Shown piece by piece: positions 24,779 to 35,529 of a DNA stretch of 64,000 bases. Origin of the DNA: Pseudomonadota bacterium (lineage in GTDB: Bacteria > Pseudomonadota > Gammaproteobacteria > Burkholderiales > Rhodocyclaceae). The translations under genes were made by a program, and so were the position numbers. Location: positions 1 through 64,000 of the forward strand of contig JAFEDK010000012.1 of the NCBI GenBank assembly GCA_018241665.1. The letters are read 5' to 3'. The notes below the pieces were generated by a model. The model searched no databases and was not told where the DNA came from. It saw only the letters and a program-made list of their open reading frames with translations. Positions within the stretch are counted from its first letter, which is position 1. Every line of letters begins with the position of its first letter.

Positions 24779-27700
24779 ATGCGATCCATCTTCAGGTCTC
24801 TGTCGATCGACAAGGAATTTGCCTTCCGCCGGACCCTGGTGGCGTCGGTGGTGCTCATGAACTGCCTGGCCATATTCATGGGCGTCTATTCGCTGCTGGA
24901 CAGCCGGACGATCTACGATCAGCGGGCGGAAGCACAGAGCCGCAACCTCGCCCGCGCCCTCGACGAGAACCTGGCGTCCAGCATGGGCCGCGTGGAAGTG
25001 ACGCTCGGCAGCGTGGTCGACCGGCTGGAGGAAGTGCTGCGCGACCACGGCCGCCTGCAGACGGGGCCGGTGACGGCGCTGCTCACCCGTGAAGAATCGC
25101 GCATCCCGCTCAATGCGCAGATCCGCATCTCCGACGAGAGCGGCATGGTGATCCTCGGCAAGGACGTCGTGCCCGGAGCCGCCTCCTGGGCGGAACGGAG
25201 TTTCTTCCCCCGCCTCCGGGAGCAGCCGGATGGCCCGATCCTGGTTGGTGATCCGGTGATTGGCCAGGTCTCGCGGGTTCCCCTCGTCCCGGTGGTGAAG
25301 AGTTACCGCTATCCAGACGGCCGCTTTGCCGGGATCGTGTCGATCGGCGTGCCTGTCCAATATCTCTACGACCAGCTCACCAAGCTCGACTATGGCCCCC
25401 GCGGCCTGGCCATCCTGCGGGACGCCCAGCTCAGGCTGGTCACCCGTCATCCTCAACTGGACAAGCCCGAAGGCCAGCTTGGGGCCCCCATCTACAACAA
25501 GACACTGATCGCCGGCATCGCATCCGGACGCACTCATTTTTCCTATCACACCAACACCACGCCCGACGGGATTCCCCGCCTCATCACCTATCAACGGCTA
25601 TCCTCGCTCCCCTTTCACCTGATCGTCGGGCTGGCCGAGGACGACTACCTGGCCCCCTGGCAGAAGCGCCTGCAGCAGACCCTCGGCGCCCTGCTCGTCT
25701 TTGCCGCAGTGACCTGCGCCCTCACGATCCTGCTGCTGCGCATGCTGTCCGCCCTCCGCCGGGAGGGGGCCCACGCGCTCGCCCTGCTCAAGAATGCCAG
25801 CGACGGCGTGCATATCCTCGACCGCAACGGGGCCATCGTCGAGGCCAACGACGCCTTCTGCCACCTGCTGGGTTACCCGCGCGCTGAGCTCATCGGGATG
25901 AAGGTCTCGCAATGGGACAGCACGCTCGACGAGGCGCTGGCCTCCCAGGCCCTGGCCCGCTATTTCAGCAGCGGAGAGCCGTCCCGCTTCGAGACCCGCC
26001 ACCGCCGCAAGGATGGCAGCGAGTTTGCCGCCGAAGTCAGCCTGCGCTCCATCGTCATCGACGAGAGCGAACTGCTCTATGCCTCGTCCCGCGACATCAC
26101 CGAGCGCAAGCAGGCCGAAACCCTGCTGAGGGAGAGCGAGGCGGCACTGAAGGTCGCCAGCCATCTGGCCAGGCTGGGCTACTGGAAATGGGACCTGCGC
26201 AGCGACACCCACTACTGGTCGGACGATGTTTACCGCTTCTTCGGGCAGGAACCCGGCAGCCCGCCCACGGGATACCCCGCGATCACCAGGTATCTCAGCG
26301 AGGAAAGCTGGAGCAGGCTGTCCGCCGCAGTCGAGCGCTGCCGCGCGCACGGCACGGCCTATGTCTGCGACATCGAGATCCTGCGGCCCGACGGCAGTAC
26401 GCTCTGGCTCACGGCGCGCGGAGAAGCCGACGTGGATGCAGCGGGCGCCATTTACATGCTGCACGGCACGGTCCAGGACGTTTCCGAGCAGATCGCCTTG
26501 CAGGAGCAATTGCGCCAGTCGGCGGCCCAGTTTGAAGCCCTCATCGAGGCCTCGCCCATTCCGATGGGCGTGTTCGACGAGACGACGACCGTCACCTTTC
26601 TGAACAAGGCCTTCGTGCGGACCTTCGGCTATGACCGGAGCGACATTCCAACCGTCGGCGACTGGTGGCCGCGCGCCTACCCCGACCCGGAATATCGCCG
26701 CTCGGTCCAGCAGGCATGGGATGAACACACGACGGGCATTCGGGAAAACGGAACCCCCTTCGCCCCCCTCGAAGTGAAGATCACGACCAAGTCGGGCGAG
26801 CAACTCACCGTCCTGGTCGCAGGCACGCCGCTGCCGGCCAAGAAGGCCCCGCTCTTCCTGGCAACCTTCATCGACATCACCCGGCTCCGGGAGTCCGAGA
26901 GATCGGCGCGCCATTTCGAACAGATCGTCCGCTCGTCCGACGACGCAATCATCAGCGAGACCCTGGCCGGTGAAGTGACCAGCTGGAACCCTGGCGCCGA
27001 GGCCCTGCTCGGCTATTCGGCCGGCGAGATGCTGGGACAGTCCATTTCCCGCCTGTATCCCCCCGACCTGCGGAATGAAGAATCCCTGACACTCGGGCAG
27101 ATCGCCGCCGGCAAGACGGTCGCCCACTACGAAACCCGGCGGGTCAGGAAGGATGGCCGGATCATCGATGTGGCGATCACCATTTCACCGGTCCTCAACG
27201 ACGCCGGCGAGGTGATCGGCGCAGCCAAGATCGCGCGGGACATCTCCGAGCGCAAACGCACCGAGCAGGAGCTCGCGCAGTACCGCAGAAACCTCGAGCA
27301 GCTCGTCGATGAACGGACCACCGAGCTGATGCTCGCCAAGCAGGCGGCGGAAGAAGCCAGCAAGGCCAAGAGTGCCTTCCTGGCCAATATGTCCCACGAA
27401 ATCCGCACCCCGCTCAATGGCGTGCTTGGGCTGGCCCAGATCGGCTTCCGCGACAGCGCGGATGACGCGCAGGCCCGACAGACCTTCAAGGGCATCCTGG
27501 ATTCGGGAAAGCTGCTGCTGACCGTCATCAACGACATTCTCGATTTCTCGAAGATCGAGGCCGGCAAGCTCGAGATCGAAGCGATCCCCTTCAGCGTCGC
27601 CGGGCTGGTCAGGGATTCCCTGCAGGCCGTCAGCCTCGCAGCCTCGACCAGGAAGCTGGCACTGGCCAGCGAGCTGTCCGATCTACCGGCGGCCTGCGTG

Positions 27701-28882
27701 GGAGACTCCGTCCGCATCCAGCAGATCCTGCTCAACCTGCTGTCCAACGCCGTCAAGTTCACCAAGGCCGGCGAAGTCCGCCTTTCCGTCAGGTGCGACG
27801 ACGGCCAGTTGGTGTTCCGGGTCAGCGACACCGGCATCGGCATTTCCGCGGAGGCGCTCGAACGCCTGTTTCTTCCTTTTGAACAGGCCGACAGCAGCAC
27901 CACCCGCCGTTACGGCGGGACCGGACTGGGACTGGCCATCAGCCGCCGCCTGGCAACCCTGATGGGAGGCAGCCTCACGGCCAGCAGCGTGCCAGGCCAG
28001 GGCAGCACCTTTACCCTGCGCGTGCCCTGTACCGAGACCATCGAAAGCGTGACGGAACCCGGCTCCCCGCTCTATACGCCCGCCGGCGATCCGCTGTCCG
28101 GCATCCGGATCCTCGTTGCCGAGGACAACGAGATCAACCGCGCGGTGATCGACGACATGCTGCACGGGCTGGGCGCCGACGTGGTCCTCGCCGAAAACGG
28201 TGCACAGGCCATCGAGGCGCTGGACGCGGATCCCTCCATCCGGCTCGTCCTGATGGACATCCAGATGCCGGTCATGGATGGCATCAGCGCAGCCCGGATC
28301 ATCCACGAACGCTACCCGCAGCTCCCCATCATCGGCCAGACCGCCCATGCCTTCCGCGAGGAACATGAGCGCTGCCTCGCGGCCGGCATGAGCGCGACCC
28401 TCACCAAGCCGATAGACATCGCGCAGCTGAGCGGAGCGATCCGGCAACACCTCGGACTGCATACCCAGCCCGGGATCGCCGCTACGCCCCCAGCTCCGGC
28501 GGAGCCCCAGACCGATCAGCCCATCGACTGGGCGAGCCTGAACATCCGCTACCAGCGGCACCCCGAGTTCATCGACAAACTCATCAGCCTTGCGCTGAAA
28601 AACCACGGCGATGACGTCGAGGGTCTGCACGAACTCATCGCACAGGGGAACCTGGAGGCGATAGAGCGCAAGGCCCACGAGATCAAGGGCATTGCAGGCA
28701 ACCTCTTCGCCCACGCTCTACAGGCACAGGCCAGCAGCGTGATGAACGATGCCCGCAGGCACGATCCCGATACGCTTCCGGGCGCCCGGCAACTGGCCGA
28801 GTCCCTGCGGCGCACACTGGCAACGCTGAGTGCCCACCAGGAAAAGGACGGTCGCGGACAGGGCGCCTGGCCGGCTGGATAG
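24779..28882 (+). CDS. Multi-PAS hybrid sensor kinase with REC and Hpt domains
   Basis: A 1,367-residue BarA-like hybrid kinase. Order: transmembrane helix about 18-40; a periplasmic sensing domain to about 300 (Cache-like, with [21 protein letters not shown]); helix about 305-325; four PAS domains between about 335 and 830, ending in coiled segments ([21 protein letters not shown]); HisKA with His873 in [13 protein letters not shown]; HATPase with [10 protein letters not shown] and [10 protein letters not shown]; receiver with Asp1160 in [10 protein letters not shown]; Hpt with His1300 in [10 protein letters not shown]. It carries a full internal phosphorelay but no partner regulator next door. 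The next genes are a receiver-like protein, a chemoreceptor and a cyclase, so an output in behaviour or c-di-GMP is plausible. Confidence 0.95.
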   Translation: MRSIFRSLSIDKEFAFRRTLVASVVLMNCLAIFMGVYSLLDSRTIYDQRAEAQSRNLARALDENLASSMGRVEVTLGSVVDRLEEVLRDHGRLQTGPVTALLTREESRIPLNAQIRISDESGMVILGKDVVPGAASWAERSFFPRLREQPDGPILVGDPVIGQVSRVPLVPVVKSYRYPDGRFAGIVSIGVPVQYLYDQLTKLDYGPRGLAILRDAQLRLVTRHPQLDKPEGQLGAPIYNKTLIAGIASGRTHFSYHTNTTPDGIPRLITYQRLSSLPFHLIVGLAEDDYLAPWQKRLQQTLGALLVFAAVTCALTILLLRMLSALRREGAHALALLKNASDGVHILDRNGAIVEANDAFCHLLGYPRAELIGMKVSQWDSTLDEALASQALARYFSSGEPSRFETRHRRKDGSEFAAEVSLRSIVIDESELLYASSRDITERKQAETLLRESEAALKVASHLARLGYWKWDLRSDTHYWSDDVYRFFGQEPGSPPTGYPAITRYLSEESWSRLSAAVERCRAHGTAYVCDIEILRPDGSTLWLTARGEADVDAAGAIYMLHGTVQDVSEQIALQEQLRQSAAQFEALIEASPIPMGVFDETTTVTFLNKAFVRTFGYDRSDIPTVGDWWPRAYPDPEYRRSVQQAWDEHTTGIRENGTPFAPLEVKITTKSGEQLTVLVAGTPLPAKKAPLFLATFIDITRLRESERSARHFEQIVRSSDDAIISETLAGEVTSWNPGAEALLGYSAGEMLGQSISRLYPPDLRNEESLTLGQIAAGKTVAHYETRRVRKDGRIIDVAITISPVLNDAGEVIGAAKIARDISERKRTEQELAQYRRNLEQLVDERTTELMLAKQAAEEASKAKSAFLANMSHEIRTPLNGVLGLAQIGFRDSADDAQARQTFKGILDSGKLLLTVINDILDFSKIEAGKLEIEAIPFSVAGLVRDSLQAVSLAASTRKLALASELSDLPAACVGDSVRIQQILLNLLSNAVKFTKAGEVRLSVRCDDGQLVFRVSDTGIGISAEALERLFLPFEQADSSTTRRYGGTGLGLAISRRLATLMGGSLTASSVPGQGSTFTLRVPCTETIESVTEPGSPLYTPAGDPLSGIRILVAEDNEINRAVIDDMLHGLGADVVLAENGAQAIEALDADPSIRLVLMDIQMPVMDGISAARIIHERYPQLPIIGQTAHAFREEHERCLAAGMSATLTKPIDIAQLSGAIRQHLGLHTQPGIAATPPAPAEPQTDQPIDWASLNIRYQRHPEFIDKLISLALKNHGDDVEGLHELIAQGNLEAIERKAHEIKGIAGNLFAHALQAQASSVMNDARRHDPDTLPGARQLAESLRRTLATLSAHQEKDGRGQGAWPAG

Positions 28883-28936
28883 CCGTGCGCTCGAGGTCAC
28901 GCCGTCTTGCGTGACATACCGCCCGAATCCGCAGCC

Positions 28937-29143
28937 CTAATCAGGGCATTGCGACTCCATTTGCAGGACCAGGGTATCGCGCAGAATCGCCGTATGCTCC
29001 AGGCGCTCGATGACTTCATAGCGCTCACGCGCCGCCTCGTCCGTGTAGAAGAGCGGCGTGATGAAGGATTTGCGGGTGTGGAATGCAGATACTTGAGAGC
29101 GCTTTTCCCGGACACAAAAGCGATACATCAACTCGGTCGCCAT
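28937..29143 (-). CDS. Small unknown protein
   Basis: A 68-residue protein beginning MATELMYRFCVREKRS, with HTRKSFITPLFYTDEAARERYEVIERLEHTAILRDTLVLQME and no signal or membrane segment. The amino-acid mix is protein-like and the third codon positions are GC-rich, whereas the upstream DNA is very AT-rich. A TTG 57 bases upstream would add an in-frame IKLIQLQADEII. I do not recognise it. It is convergent with the hybrid kinase. Confidence 0.45.
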   Translation of the reverse strand: MATELMYRFCVREKRSQVSAFHTRKSFITPLFYTDEAARERYEVIERLEHTAILRDTLVLQMESQCPD

Positions 29144-29200
29144 GATGATCTCGTCGGCTTGAAGTTGAATTAATTTTATTGAATTTATCGATTTTTGCAA

Positions 29201-29416
29201 TAAAAATCACACCCAAGTGGCCCGGGCGTCCCGCTGCTCCAAGCGTTTCCCCTGGCGCCGACAGCTTTTTAACGTGGGAATTATCAGCTTTATGAGGCTA
29301 CCGGCGGCAGTTCATAAAAATGACATATTCTCAAATACAATAATCTCATTTCAATATAAACATCAAAATCATTAAAATACACAAAATCGTTTAATTTCCA
29401 GGCCAGGAGGTTGAGC
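29201..29416. other. AT-rich intergenic region
   Basis: About 215 bases, very AT-rich in the half next to the receiver gene (29310-29400), in a genome otherwise near two-thirds GC. It probably holds the promoters of the small unknown gene and of the receiver/chemoreceptor genes, and the composition would suit an H-NS-like or IHF binding region. No exact promoter could be assigned. Confidence 0.5.
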
Positions 29417-30625
29417 ATGCGTGCCATCGCTTCCCGTTACGAACCCGACCCCCAACTCATTCCGGCTTTCGATGACGAGACCACCGGACGGGTTCTGATC
29501 GTCGATGGGGATGCCGCGACGCGTAGCGCTCATCGCAGCATGCTCGGTTGCAACTTCGATGTGCTGACCGCCACATCCGGCGAGCAGGCCATCGAGCTGT
29601 GCAGGGAGCGCAGCCCCGACCTGGTCATCCTCGAAGTTGCGCTGCCCGGAATCGACGGTTACGGGACCTGCCGGCAGCTCCGGACGTTTCTGGATATTCC
29701 GATCCTCTTCGTGGCCTGTGGCAGCACGCTCGAAAGCCAGCTCGACGCCTTCGACGCGGGTGGCAACGACCTGATCCTGAAGCCCGCCAACCCCACCATC
29801 TTCCCGCGCAAGGTGGCCCTGGCCATTCGCCAGCACCGCACGCAAAGAGCGCTTGAACAGGAGAAGAAGACCTTGGAACGGATGGCCATGGGGTTCCTCT
29901 CCAGTGCCAGCCAGACCGGCATCCTGCTCGAGTTCATGCGGCGCAACATGACAGTTGCCGACTACCCCGACCTCGCCGACAACCTGCTGACCACCATCCA
30001 CGACCTGGGCCTGCAAGCCTGCGTGCTGATCCGCCATCCGGACGGCGAGGCGACCATCGCCAGCGTTCTCGGCACGCCCTCGCCGCTCGAGACATCGATG
30101 CTCGAGAACGTCAGGGGCATGGGCCGCCTGTTCCAGTTCAAGCGCCACTTGGTGGTGAACTACGACCGGGTCTCCATCATCGTGTCGAACATGCCCGACG
30201 AGCAGGCAGAGCAGGAAAGGGCCGGCATCCTGCGTGACAGCCTGGCCATCCTCGCCGAGTCGGCCGAAGTGATGACGGTCAACGTGGATCTGCGGCTCGA
30301 AGGGCAACAGCGCGCCGAGCAGATCCAGGTGGCCCTGAGTGAAGCCGAGCTCGCCGTCAATGTGCTGGGCGATCAAACCCGTGTGACGCTGTGCGATACC
30401 CGCCTGCTCCTGCAGGAAATGATCGAGGGGATCGAGAAGACCTATGCCTGGCTCGACATCAGCCACAGCCAGGAGGCCGAGATCAGCGCGACGATGGATG
30501 AATCGGTGCAACGGATCCTGCAGCGTCTGGCCACGGGCGGGGGCTTCGACGCCCAGCTCTCGCAGGTGCTCGCGGCGCTCAATGCCGGGCGCGGCCAGGG
30601 GCAGGACATGGTCGAGCTGTTCTGA
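29417..30625 (+). CDS. Receiver-domain protein with Glu in place of the phospho-Asp
   Basis: A 402-residue protein with an N-terminal receiver domain (about 24-140) and an unrecognised helical C-terminal region with a coiled stretch [17 protein letters not shown]. The acidic pair is present (VDGDA, Asp30/Asp32) and the conserved Lys is in ILKPAN, but the phosphorylation site in [13 protein letters not shown] is Glu73 instead of Asp. It may therefore mimic the active state or signal without phosphorylation. ATG 29417 has AGGAGG six bases upstream. Followed by a chemoreceptor and a diguanylate cyclase, 119 and then 31 bases apart. The C-terminal half resembles regulators paired with chemoreceptors only loosely. 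Confidence 0.85.
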   Translation: MRAIASRYEPDPQLIPAFDDETTGRVLIVDGDAATRSAHRSMLGCNFDVLTATSGEQAIELCRERSPDLVILEVALPGIDGYGTCRQLRTFLDIPILFVACGSTLESQLDAFDAGGNDLILKPANPTIFPRKVALAIRQHRTQRALEQEKKTLERMAMGFLSSASQTGILLEFMRRNMTVADYPDLADNLLTTIHDLGLQACVLIRHPDGEATIASVLGTPSPLETSMLENVRGMGRLFQFKRHLVVNYDRVSIIVSNMPDEQAEQERAGILRDSLAILAESAEVMTVNVDLRLEGQQRAEQIQVALSEAELAVNVLGDQTRVTLCDTRLLLQEMIEGIEKTYAWLDISHSQEAEISATMDESVQRILQRLATGGGFDAQLSQVLAALNAGRGQGQDMVELF

Positions 30626-30744
30626 CGGCTCTCCCGCTGGGGCCGGGGCCACAAGGCCCGACCACGGGCCCCGTTCCGGACAGGCATGGCCGCATCGCCG
30701 CGAGCCAACATCTGTCACGTTCTCAATTGAACCTGGGTCCAGAA

Positions 30745-32382
30745 ATGAAAAGCCGCTCCATCGCCACCCGAATCCTCCTCGGATTTGGTCTGATCGCCTC
30801 GATTTTCATTGCGGTAGCAGCCTACGTGGTCGTCCATTCCGCCCGCATCGGGGATGCCTCACAGCAGATCGATGAAACCTTCACGCCGAAGGTCGATGCC
30901 GTAACCCGGCTCAACGACGCAATCCAGCAGATCCGCATCCAGGTCCGCAGCGCCATCATCGAAACCGAGCCAGCAGCATTGACCGAAGTCGGCCGCTCGA
31001 CCGACCAACACATCGCTGCGGCCAACAGCGCCATGCAGCGCATCACCGAGCTGGAACGCGGCACCAGCGCGGAGCGCGGTCTGTCCCAGGCAGCGCTGGA
31101 CATTCAGGAGCAGCTGAAGGCCTTCGAGAAACTCTCCCGCGAGATCGTCGGCCTGGCCTCGAACGGCGCCCAGACCGACGCCAACCGCCTCTTCCACACG
31201 GCCCATAGGCCAGCAGCCCTCACCCTCAACGAGGCCACCCGCACCTACCTCGCGCAGGTACGCACAGCCAACACCACCGCAATCGAAACGCTCAAGGCGA
31301 GCGCCCGCCAGATGACCCACGTGGTGATCGGTGGCACGGCCGCGTTCATGCTGTTCGCCGCCGTGATCGCGCTGGCCATCGCCCGCGGCATCCGGCACAA
31401 GCTGACCGACACACTGGCCGCGGTGAAACGCATTGCCGGCGGCGACCTCAGCTGCGACCTGCAGCCGCAGGGCAAGGATGAAGTGGCGGCACTGCAGCGG
31501 GAAGTTCAGAGCATGCAGCTGTCCCTGCGCGAGATGGTGCAGACCATCCGCCAGGCCGACGTTCGCCTGCACGAAGCTACCCATCACCTGTCCCACGCGA
31601 CCGACCAGGTTCGCCACGGCTCGGAAACCCAGGCCGGCCTGGCCGCCTCCATGGCCCAGTCGCTGGACGCACTGTCCTCCTCCATTTCCCATGTGAGCCT
31701 GCTCGGCAGCGCAGCCAGCGACACCTCGACGCAGGCCCGGGAACACGCCTCCAGCGGCGCCCTCGGCATCAGCGACATGGTTGAGCAGATCACCAAGGTC
31801 AGCGAACGCATCGAACACAGCGCCCGCAATGCCTCTCAGCTGGGCGAGGCGACACTGCGGATTTCGGAGATCGTCAAGGTCATCCAGACCGTCGCCAGCC
31901 AGACCAACCTCCTGGCCCTCAACGCCGCCATCGAGTCCGCCCGCGCCGGCGAAATGGGCCGCGGCTTCGCAGTGGTTGCCGACGAGGTCCGCAAGTTGGC
32001 CGAGCAATCTGCGCAATCAACCATCCAGATCACCAGCATGACCGAGGCGATCCAGAGCGGGGCCCAGGACGTCGCCGTGCAGATCCAGGCCACCGTCGCC
32101 CAGATGCAGACCGGGCTGGCCGGCGCGAAGCAGGCTGGCCAGGAAATCGACGAAATCGTCGCCAATGCCGAGACCGTCGTGGGCGTTATCACCGAGGTGT
32201 CCTCCGGCCTCGACGAGCAGGCCACGGCCAGCCAGCAGATCGCACGCCAGATCGACGAGATCGTCCAGATGGTGGAAGAAAACGCCGAGGCCGCCGCCGA
32301 AGTGGCCACCGCCGCCGATGACCTGACCAGCCTGTCGGCCACGCTGTCGTCCTCCGTCGGTCGATTCCGCCTCCACGCCTGA
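30745..32382 (+). CDS. Methyl-accepting chemotaxis protein
   Basis: Inner-membrane chemoreceptor, 545 residues. Helix 1 is at about 8-30; a periplasmic four-helix-bundle-like domain ([21 protein letters not shown]) extends to about 190; helix 2 at about 194-216; then a HAMP domain and the cytoplasmic signalling coiled coil. The hairpin tip that contacts CheA/Che[21 protein letters not shown] followed by [19 protein letters not shown], is conserved. No C-terminal CheR/CheB-tethering pentapeptide is present. ATG 30745 is chosen, since residues in front are not family-like. No che genes lie in this window. Confidence 0.95.
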   Translation: MKSRSIATRILLGFGLIASIFIAVAAYVVVHSARIGDASQQIDETFTPKVDAVTRLNDAIQQIRIQVRSAIIETEPAALTEVGRSTDQHIAAANSAMQRITELERGTSAERGLSQAALDIQEQLKAFEKLSREIVGLASNGAQTDANRLFHTAHRPAALTLNEATRTYLAQVRTANTTAIETLKASARQMTHVVIGGTAAFMLFAAVIALAIARGIRHKLTDTLAAVKRIAGGDLSCDLQPQGKDEVAALQREVQSMQLSLREMVQTIRQADVRLHEATHHLSHATDQVRHGSETQAGLAASMAQSLDALSSSISHVSLLGSAASDTSTQAREHASSGALGISDMVEQITKVSERIEHSARNASQLGEATLRISEIVKVIQTVASQTNLLALNAAIESARAGEMGRGFAVVADEVRKLAEQSAQSTIQITSMTEAIQSGAQDVAVQIQATVAQMQTGLAGAKQAGQEIDEIVANAETVVGVITEVSSGLDEQATASQQIARQIDEIVQMVEENAEAAAEVATAADDLTSLSATLSSSVGRFRLHA

Positions 32383-32413
32383 CGGGCGCCCGGCGAAACA
32401 CAGGATTCGCACC

Positions 32414-33514
32414 ATGAACCAGACCAACCAGACCCTGCTCGAGCAACTCCGGATCACCGAGTTCGAGATCGAACACCGGAAGAACCTGCTCAATTTCGGT
32501 CCCCACGACGTGCAGCGGCTCGTCGCCTGCAAGCCGCTCATCGAGGCCCAGCTGGACGATCTGGTGGCGTGCTTCTACCGCACCCAGACCAGCGAGCCCG
32601 AAATCGCGCTGCTGATCGGCGACGCCGATACCCTCACGCGCCTGCGCAGCGCCCAGCGGCGCTACATCCTCGATCTGTTCTCCGGGAACTACGGCCTGGA
32701 ATACGTGAACAACCGCCTGCGCATCGGCATGGTCCACAAGCGCATCGGCGTCGAACCCAAGCTCTACCTGGCCGGCGTGCACACCCTGCTGAGCCTGCTG
32801 ACCAGCACCCTCAGCGACACGCGCGCGGGTATCGGCGAGCTCAGGCTGACGCAGGAATCCCTGCAGAAGCTGATCCACTTCGATGTCACGCTGGTTTTCG
32901 AGACCTACATCCGCAGCCTCGTCACCGAGATCGAAATCGCCAAGAACAAGTCGGAACAGTACGCCCGCTCGATGGAGGAGAAAGTCCGCGAACGCACGCT
33001 CCAGCTCGAGGAACTCAGCAAGACCGATCCCCTCACCGGCCTGCAGAACAAACGTCACCTCAACGAAACCCTGGGCCGCGTGCTGTCCGGCGCCCAGCGC
33101 CGCCGGGAAGCCGTGACCGTGATCTACATGGACGTGAATGACTTCAAGTCGATCAACGACAACTTCGGCCACCAGCGGGGCGACGAGATCCTGTGCTCCG
33201 TCGCGGAAGCAATGAAGCAGGTCTCCCGGGAGGAAGACGTATGCTTCCGCTGTGGCGGGGACGAATTCTGCGTCATCCTGCCCAACAGCACGGAAGACAG
33301 CATCCGCGACACCTACCTGCCGAGGCTGCGGCACGCCGTCTCGTCGAGCAACGACAAACCGGTCAGCCTCAGCATCGGCCTCGCCCAGGCCGGCCCCCAC
33401 GACTACTGCAATGCCGACGCGCTGCTGCACCGGGCGGACGAGGGCATGTACCGGGAAAAACGGGCGACGAAGCAGCCCGGCACGCGCACCGTCAGCACCC
33501 TGCAGGCCGCCTGA
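32414..33514 (+). CDS. Globin-coupled diguanylate cyclase
   Basis: A haem-based oxygen sensor fused to a c-di-GMP synthase (DosC/BpeGReg architecture), 366 residues. The N-terminal sensor globin (about 10-165) has the probable proximal His108 in RIGMVHKRIGVEPKLYLAG, a hallmark of globin-coupled sensors. A helical linker (SEQYARSMEEKVRERTLQLEEL) leads to the GGDEF domain. The active site CGGDEF (281-285) is intact, and RxxD (Arg272-Asp275) forms a product-inhibition site at the expected distance. It follows the chemoreceptor by 31 bases, so this block probably joins oxygen sensing with motility decisions. Confidence 0.95.
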   Translation: MNQTNQTLLEQLRITEFEIEHRKNLLNFGPHDVQRLVACKPLIEAQLDDLVACFYRTQTSEPEIALLIGDADTLTRLRSAQRRYILDLFSGNYGLEYVNNRLRIGMVHKRIGVEPKLYLAGVHTLLSLLTSTLSDTRAGIGELRLTQESLQKLIHFDVTLVFETYIRSLVTEIEIAKNKSEQYARSMEEKVRERTLQLEELSKTDPLTGLQNKRHLNETLGRVLSGAQRRREAVTVIYMDVNDFKSINDNFGHQRGDEILCSVAEAMKQVSREEDVCFRCGGDEFCVILPNSTEDSIRDTYLPRLRHAVSSSNDKPVSLSIGLAQAGPHDYCNADALLHRADEGMYREKRATKQPGTRTVSTLQAA

Positions 33515-33529
33515 AGGGCGTTCGCGCCG

Positions 33530-34459
33530 CTAACGCCCCAGCCACTGGATGCAGAGCGACAGGCTCAGCACCGACCCCAGGGTTGTCAGCAGAACAACGC
33601 GCGACACCCGCGCGGCTTCGCGCCGATAGAAGCTGGCCAGCATGAACGGGCCGGTTCCAGTCGGTAACGCACTCAACAGCAAGGCCGAATTGGCCCACAG
33701 CGTGGGCAGTTCGAACACCCGGAAGGCCAGGAAAGCCGTAACCAGCGGCTGCAGCATCAGCTTGGCCAACGCAAGCCCCGTCGCCCCCTCGTGACGGCCG
33801 TCCTGCTCCTGCGCCAGGAATGCCCCCAGGGACACCAGCGCACAAGGCGTGGCAGCGGTCCCGAGCAGGGACAGGAACTGCTCGAAAGACGGCGCCAGCG
33901 GCAGATCGGTCATCCCCCAGGCGCCACCCAACACAGGCGCCACCAGCAAGGGATTGGTCGCCAGCGCCCGCCCCACCCGGGCCAGGGCGCGCAGCGGATG
34001 CTGTTCCCTTTGCAGGCTGAGCTCGATCAGCACGATGGCGACGCCGAACAAGGCGCATGTAACGATGAGCGTCGCGACGATCGCCGGCAGCAAGCCCGCC
34101 TGGCCCAGCACCAGCACGCACAGCGGAATGCCAACGAATCCGGTATTGGAATACGCGGCACTGAGCCCGTCGATGCTGGCGTCAGCGAGTCCGCGCAACT
34201 GCCTCACCCGCAGGAGCACCGTAGCGCCGAACACCAATGCGCACCCGCCGCACACCGAGGCGATGAAGCCCGGCTGCCAGATCTGCGCCCAGGTGGCCGT
34301 CGCCGTTACCTTGAACAGCAGGGCCGGCAAGGCCAGCCAGACGACAAAGCGGTTGAGCTCGGCGGAAGCCCCTTCGCCGAGACAACCGCCGCGGCGACAC
34401 AGGTAGCCCGCCAGGATCAAACCAAAGATCGGCAGGACGACATTGATGATGGATGACAT
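33530..34459 (-). CDS. AEC family transporter (auxin efflux carrier-like permease)
   Basis: Inner-membrane permease, 309 residues, with about ten hydrophobic helices in two similar halves. The start INVVLPIFGLILAGYLCRRG and the crossing-helix motif SAAYSNTGFVGIPL are typical of the AEC family. Substrates of characterised members include malate, malonate and other carboxylates; none can be assigned here. It is divergent from a LysR gene with 99 bases between, so the LysR protein probably controls it. Confidence 0.92.
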   Translation of the reverse strand: MSSIINVVLPIFGLILAGYLCRRGGCLGEGASAELNRFVVWLALPALLFKVTATATWAQIWQPGFIASVCGGCALVFGATVLLRVRQLRGLADASIDGLSAAYSNTGFVGIPLCVLVLGQAGLLPAIVATLIVTCALFGVAIVLIELSLQREQHPLRALARVGRALATNPLLVAPVLGGAWGMTDLPLAPSFEQFLSLLGTAATPCALVSLGAFLAQEQDGRHEGATGLALAKLMLQPLVTAFLAFRVFELPTLWANSALLLSALPTGTGPFMLASFYRREAARVSRVVLLTTLGSVLSLSLCIQWLGR

Positions 34460-34558
34460 GGGGCGCGGCTCAGCGATGAAGTGACGAGCAGCTTAGGACT
34501 CGCCATCTCATACCGTCCAATGCTATATAGATCCACGATTGATACGGAAGCGGAATCA

Positions 34559-35506
34559 ATGCCTCTCGATTTTCGTCAGTTGCGCTACTTCGTGGTTCTC
34601 GCCGACACCCTGCACTTCGGTCGCGCCGCCGCCCTGCTGCATATCTCCCAGCCCCCGTTGAGCCGCCAGATCGCGGCGCTCGAGGAAGCGCTCGGCGTCG
34701 TGCTGTTCCAGCGCACGTCGCGGCAAGTCGAGCTGACCGCCGCCGGCCGCCATTTCCACGAACAGGCAGCACGCATCCTCGCCGCCCTCGACGCCGCCGT
34801 GCGCAGCACCCAGGCCACCGCGCGGGGCGAGCGCGGGGTGCTGCGCGTCGGCTTCACGATGAGCGCGGCGTGGAGCGTGCTGCCGCGGCTGGTCAAGCGT
34901 TTCGGAGATGCCTATCCAGACGCGGACATCCAGCTCAACGAAGTGCTGCCGCGGGAACTCAACGAATCCCTGCTTTCCGGCCAGGCCGACGTCGGCATCG
35001 CCTTTCCGTGGCAACGCCCAGCCGGGCTTGAGTACCTGCGCGTCTATCTGGAACCGCTCTGTGCAGTACTCCCTGCGGGGCACCGGCTGGCCGCCCGGCC
35101 CGAGATCGCGGTGGACGAGCTCGCCGGCGAACCCTTCATCACCTTTCCCGCCAGTACCGCCCCAGCCCTGCACGAAATGGTGATCGGCTGCTGCCGCGAG
35201 CACGGCTTTGAACCGCATGTCCGCCTCGAAACACACCTGCAGCAGACGATCGTGAACCTGGTCTCGGAGGGGCTCGGCGTGTCCCTCGTGCCCCAGTCGA
35301 TGAGCCGGATGCAGTTACCTGGCGCGGTATTCCTCCCGGTGTCCGCCCCACGGATGGTCGAACAGGGGCTGATCTGGGCGGCGGGCAATGCCAACCCCTG
35401 CCTGCCGGGTTTTCTGGAGTGTGCGCGTGGGATTGCGGCGCTGACACCGCCGACGGTGATGGCCGATGCGCCGCAGGTAGCTGGCGGGGTGGACGGCGAC
35501 ATGTAA
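34559..35506 (+). CDS. LysR family transcriptional regulator
   Basis: DNA-binding regulator of 315 residues. The N-terminal helix-turn-helix reads MPLDFRQLRYFVVLADTLHFGRAAALLHISQPPLSRQIAALEEALG, followed by the co-inducer domain GVLRVGFTMSAAWSVLPRLVKRF, close in style to CatR/BenM-type regulators. ATG 34559 gives the canonical start; the open frame extends 26 codons upstream but without family residues. Autoregulation and control of the divergent permease are the usual scheme. Confidence 0.93.
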   Translation: MPLDFRQLRYFVVLADTLHFGRAAALLHISQPPLSRQIAALEEALGVVLFQRTSRQVELTAAGRHFHEQAARILAALDAAVRSTQATARGERGVLRVGFTMSAAWSVLPRLVKRFGDAYPDADIQLNEVLPRELNESLLSGQADVGIAFPWQRPAGLEYLRVYLEPLCAVLPAGHRLAARPEIAVDELAGEPFITFPASTAPALHEMVIGCCREHGFEPHVRLETHLQQTIVNLVSEGLGVSLVPQSMSRMQLPGAVFLPVSAPRMVEQGLIWAAGNANPCLPGFLECARGIAALTPPTVMADAPQVAGGVDGDM

Positions 35507-35529
35507 TCCGGTCAGCTGGCCCATCACCC

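Noticed and set aside
29219..29245. A sigma-54-like TGGCCCG...GC sequence in the AT-rich intergenic region
   Set aside because: The -12 half does not match TTGC at the correct spacing.
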